From the NCBI RefSeq assembly GCF_018614775.1, contig NZ_JAGGOF010000042.1, forward strand, positions 1 through 64,000: 64,000 bases of DNA, in the 5' to 3' direction. Position numbers and translations under genes: made by a program. Below the pieces are notes generated by a model that searched no databases, had not been told where the DNA came from, and was given only the letters and a program-made list of their open reading frames with translations. The stretch is from Pseudomonas fluorescens. GTDB lineage: Bacteria > Pseudomonadota > Gammaproteobacteria > Pseudomonadales > Pseudomonadaceae. Below, in pieces: positions 63,465-64,000 of the stretch; position 1 is the stretch's first letter, and every line of letters begins with the position of its first letter.

Positions 63465-64000
63465 TTGTTCAAAAAGTCCGCATGTTACCTGAGCCTTTTA
63501 TTGCTCACGGCGCCATTGGTCGCAACAGCCGAAGACAGCGATCCGACACTTGTGCAAACCACCCTGGGGCAATTGTCGGTCGCATGCCCGGCAGTGGCCG
63601 CAGGCGTCGACTTTCCGACGATGATCAAGTTGCAGGCGTTCTATCAGCAAAACGCAGGCCAGGAGGTCTGGTCGGCCGACGAACGACTGGAGGCGTTGCA
63701 GGGGCAATTGCAGCAACTGGCCGATGACGGACTGGATCCGCTGCGTTACACCTTGCCCGCCGACGGTGCGCTTCTGGGCGCCCATTGCGTCGACATCGCT
63801 ATCAGCCAACGCTATCTGCAAGCCTTGTATGAACTGCGTTTCGGCTATCTGCCCCAGGACCGCCTGGAACCGGTGTGGAAAGCCAATCTGCAACCCCTGG
63901 ACCGCCAGGCCGTGATACTGGCCATCGCCGTGCCGGGCGTGCAGGACCTGGCCGGTGCTTTCGAGCGGGCGCGGCCGAACCTGGACCTTTATCGCAACCT
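63465..64000 (+). CDS. YcbB-type L,D-transpeptidase, N-terminal part (3' partial)
   Basis: A TTG at 63465, eight bases after GGAG, opens a frame that runs to the window end. It gives a clean signal peptide (MFKKSACYLSLLLL, ending VATA) and then a helical scaffold region (LQAFYQQNAGQEVWSADERL, then LADDGLDPLRYTL) typical of the N-terminal part of YcbB/LdtD enzymes. The catalytic YkuD domain should lie beyond 64000. No nearby ATG fits as well. It shares a 67-base divergent region with the YkuD_2 gene. Confidence 0.75.
   Translation, partial: MFKKSACYLSLLLLTAPLVATAEDSDPTLVQTTLGQLSVACPAVAAGVDFPTMIKLQAFYQQNAGQEVWSADERLEALQGQLQQLADDGLDPLRYTLPADGALLGAHCVDIAISQRYLQALYELRFGYLPQDRLEPVWKANLQPLDRQAVILAIAVPGVQDLAGAFERARPNLDLYRN

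Overview
The window is about 64 kb of GC-rich chromosome that reads as a fluorescent Pseudomonas (fluorescens complex or a close relative). The evidence is gene content and synteny: the glgA-treZ-malQ-treY-DUF2934-glgX order matches the P. aeruginosa PA2165-PA2160 block as I remember it, vanA/vanB/vanR is present, and many REP-type palindromes built on GTGGGAGCGGGCTTGCTCGCGA lie between genes. No rRNA, tRNA, insertion sequence, prophage or CRISPR array was seen.

Region 1 (1-20073) is the 3' part of a type VI secretion locus, all on the + strand and mostly joined by ATGA overlaps. It opens with a 5'-truncated VgrG that carries two transthyretin-like modules and a C-terminal HEMTH metallopeptidase, like VgrG2b of P. 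aeruginosa. Two related exported four-cysteine proteins follow (probable immunity), then a class-3 lipase effector, three tandem paralogous lipoproteins (probable immunity), a PAAR tip protein and an unknown two-TM protein. The core genes tssM, tssA, tssF, tssG, tssJ and tssE come next, then a TssA-N/OmpA fusion. tssB, tssC, tssK, tssL, clpV and hcp are absent and must lie to the left or elsewhere.

Region 2 (20136-27825) holds an Lrp/AsnC regulator divergent from an EamA exporter, a GapN-type aldehyde dehydrogenase, an autotransporter, an EEP-family hydrolase and a PIG-L-like protein. Region 3 (28079-39051) is a minus-strand glycogen/trehalose operon (glgA, treZ, malQ, treY, a DUF2934 gene, glgX) that turns alpha-glucan into trehalose and short glucans.

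Region 4 (39705-45332) holds a D-2-hydroxyacid dehydrogenase, an exported alpha/beta hydrolase, a DUF411 protein, a chemoreceptor, a small membrane protein and a winged-helix protein. Region 5 (45514-61503) contains two very large dermonecrotic-toxin-like proteins (1604 and 1707 aa) on either side of dpkA, vanR, vanBA, an AraC regulator and a LysE exporter. The first carries four copies of an internal module and a C-terminal aspzincin-like HEISH motif; the second carries leucine-rich repeats. Two VanR-type operators flank a clear promoter in front of vanA.

Region 6 (61472-64000) has a SAM methyltransferase whose 3' end overlaps the second toxin gene, and two divergent L,D-transpeptidase-type genes; the second is cut by the window end.
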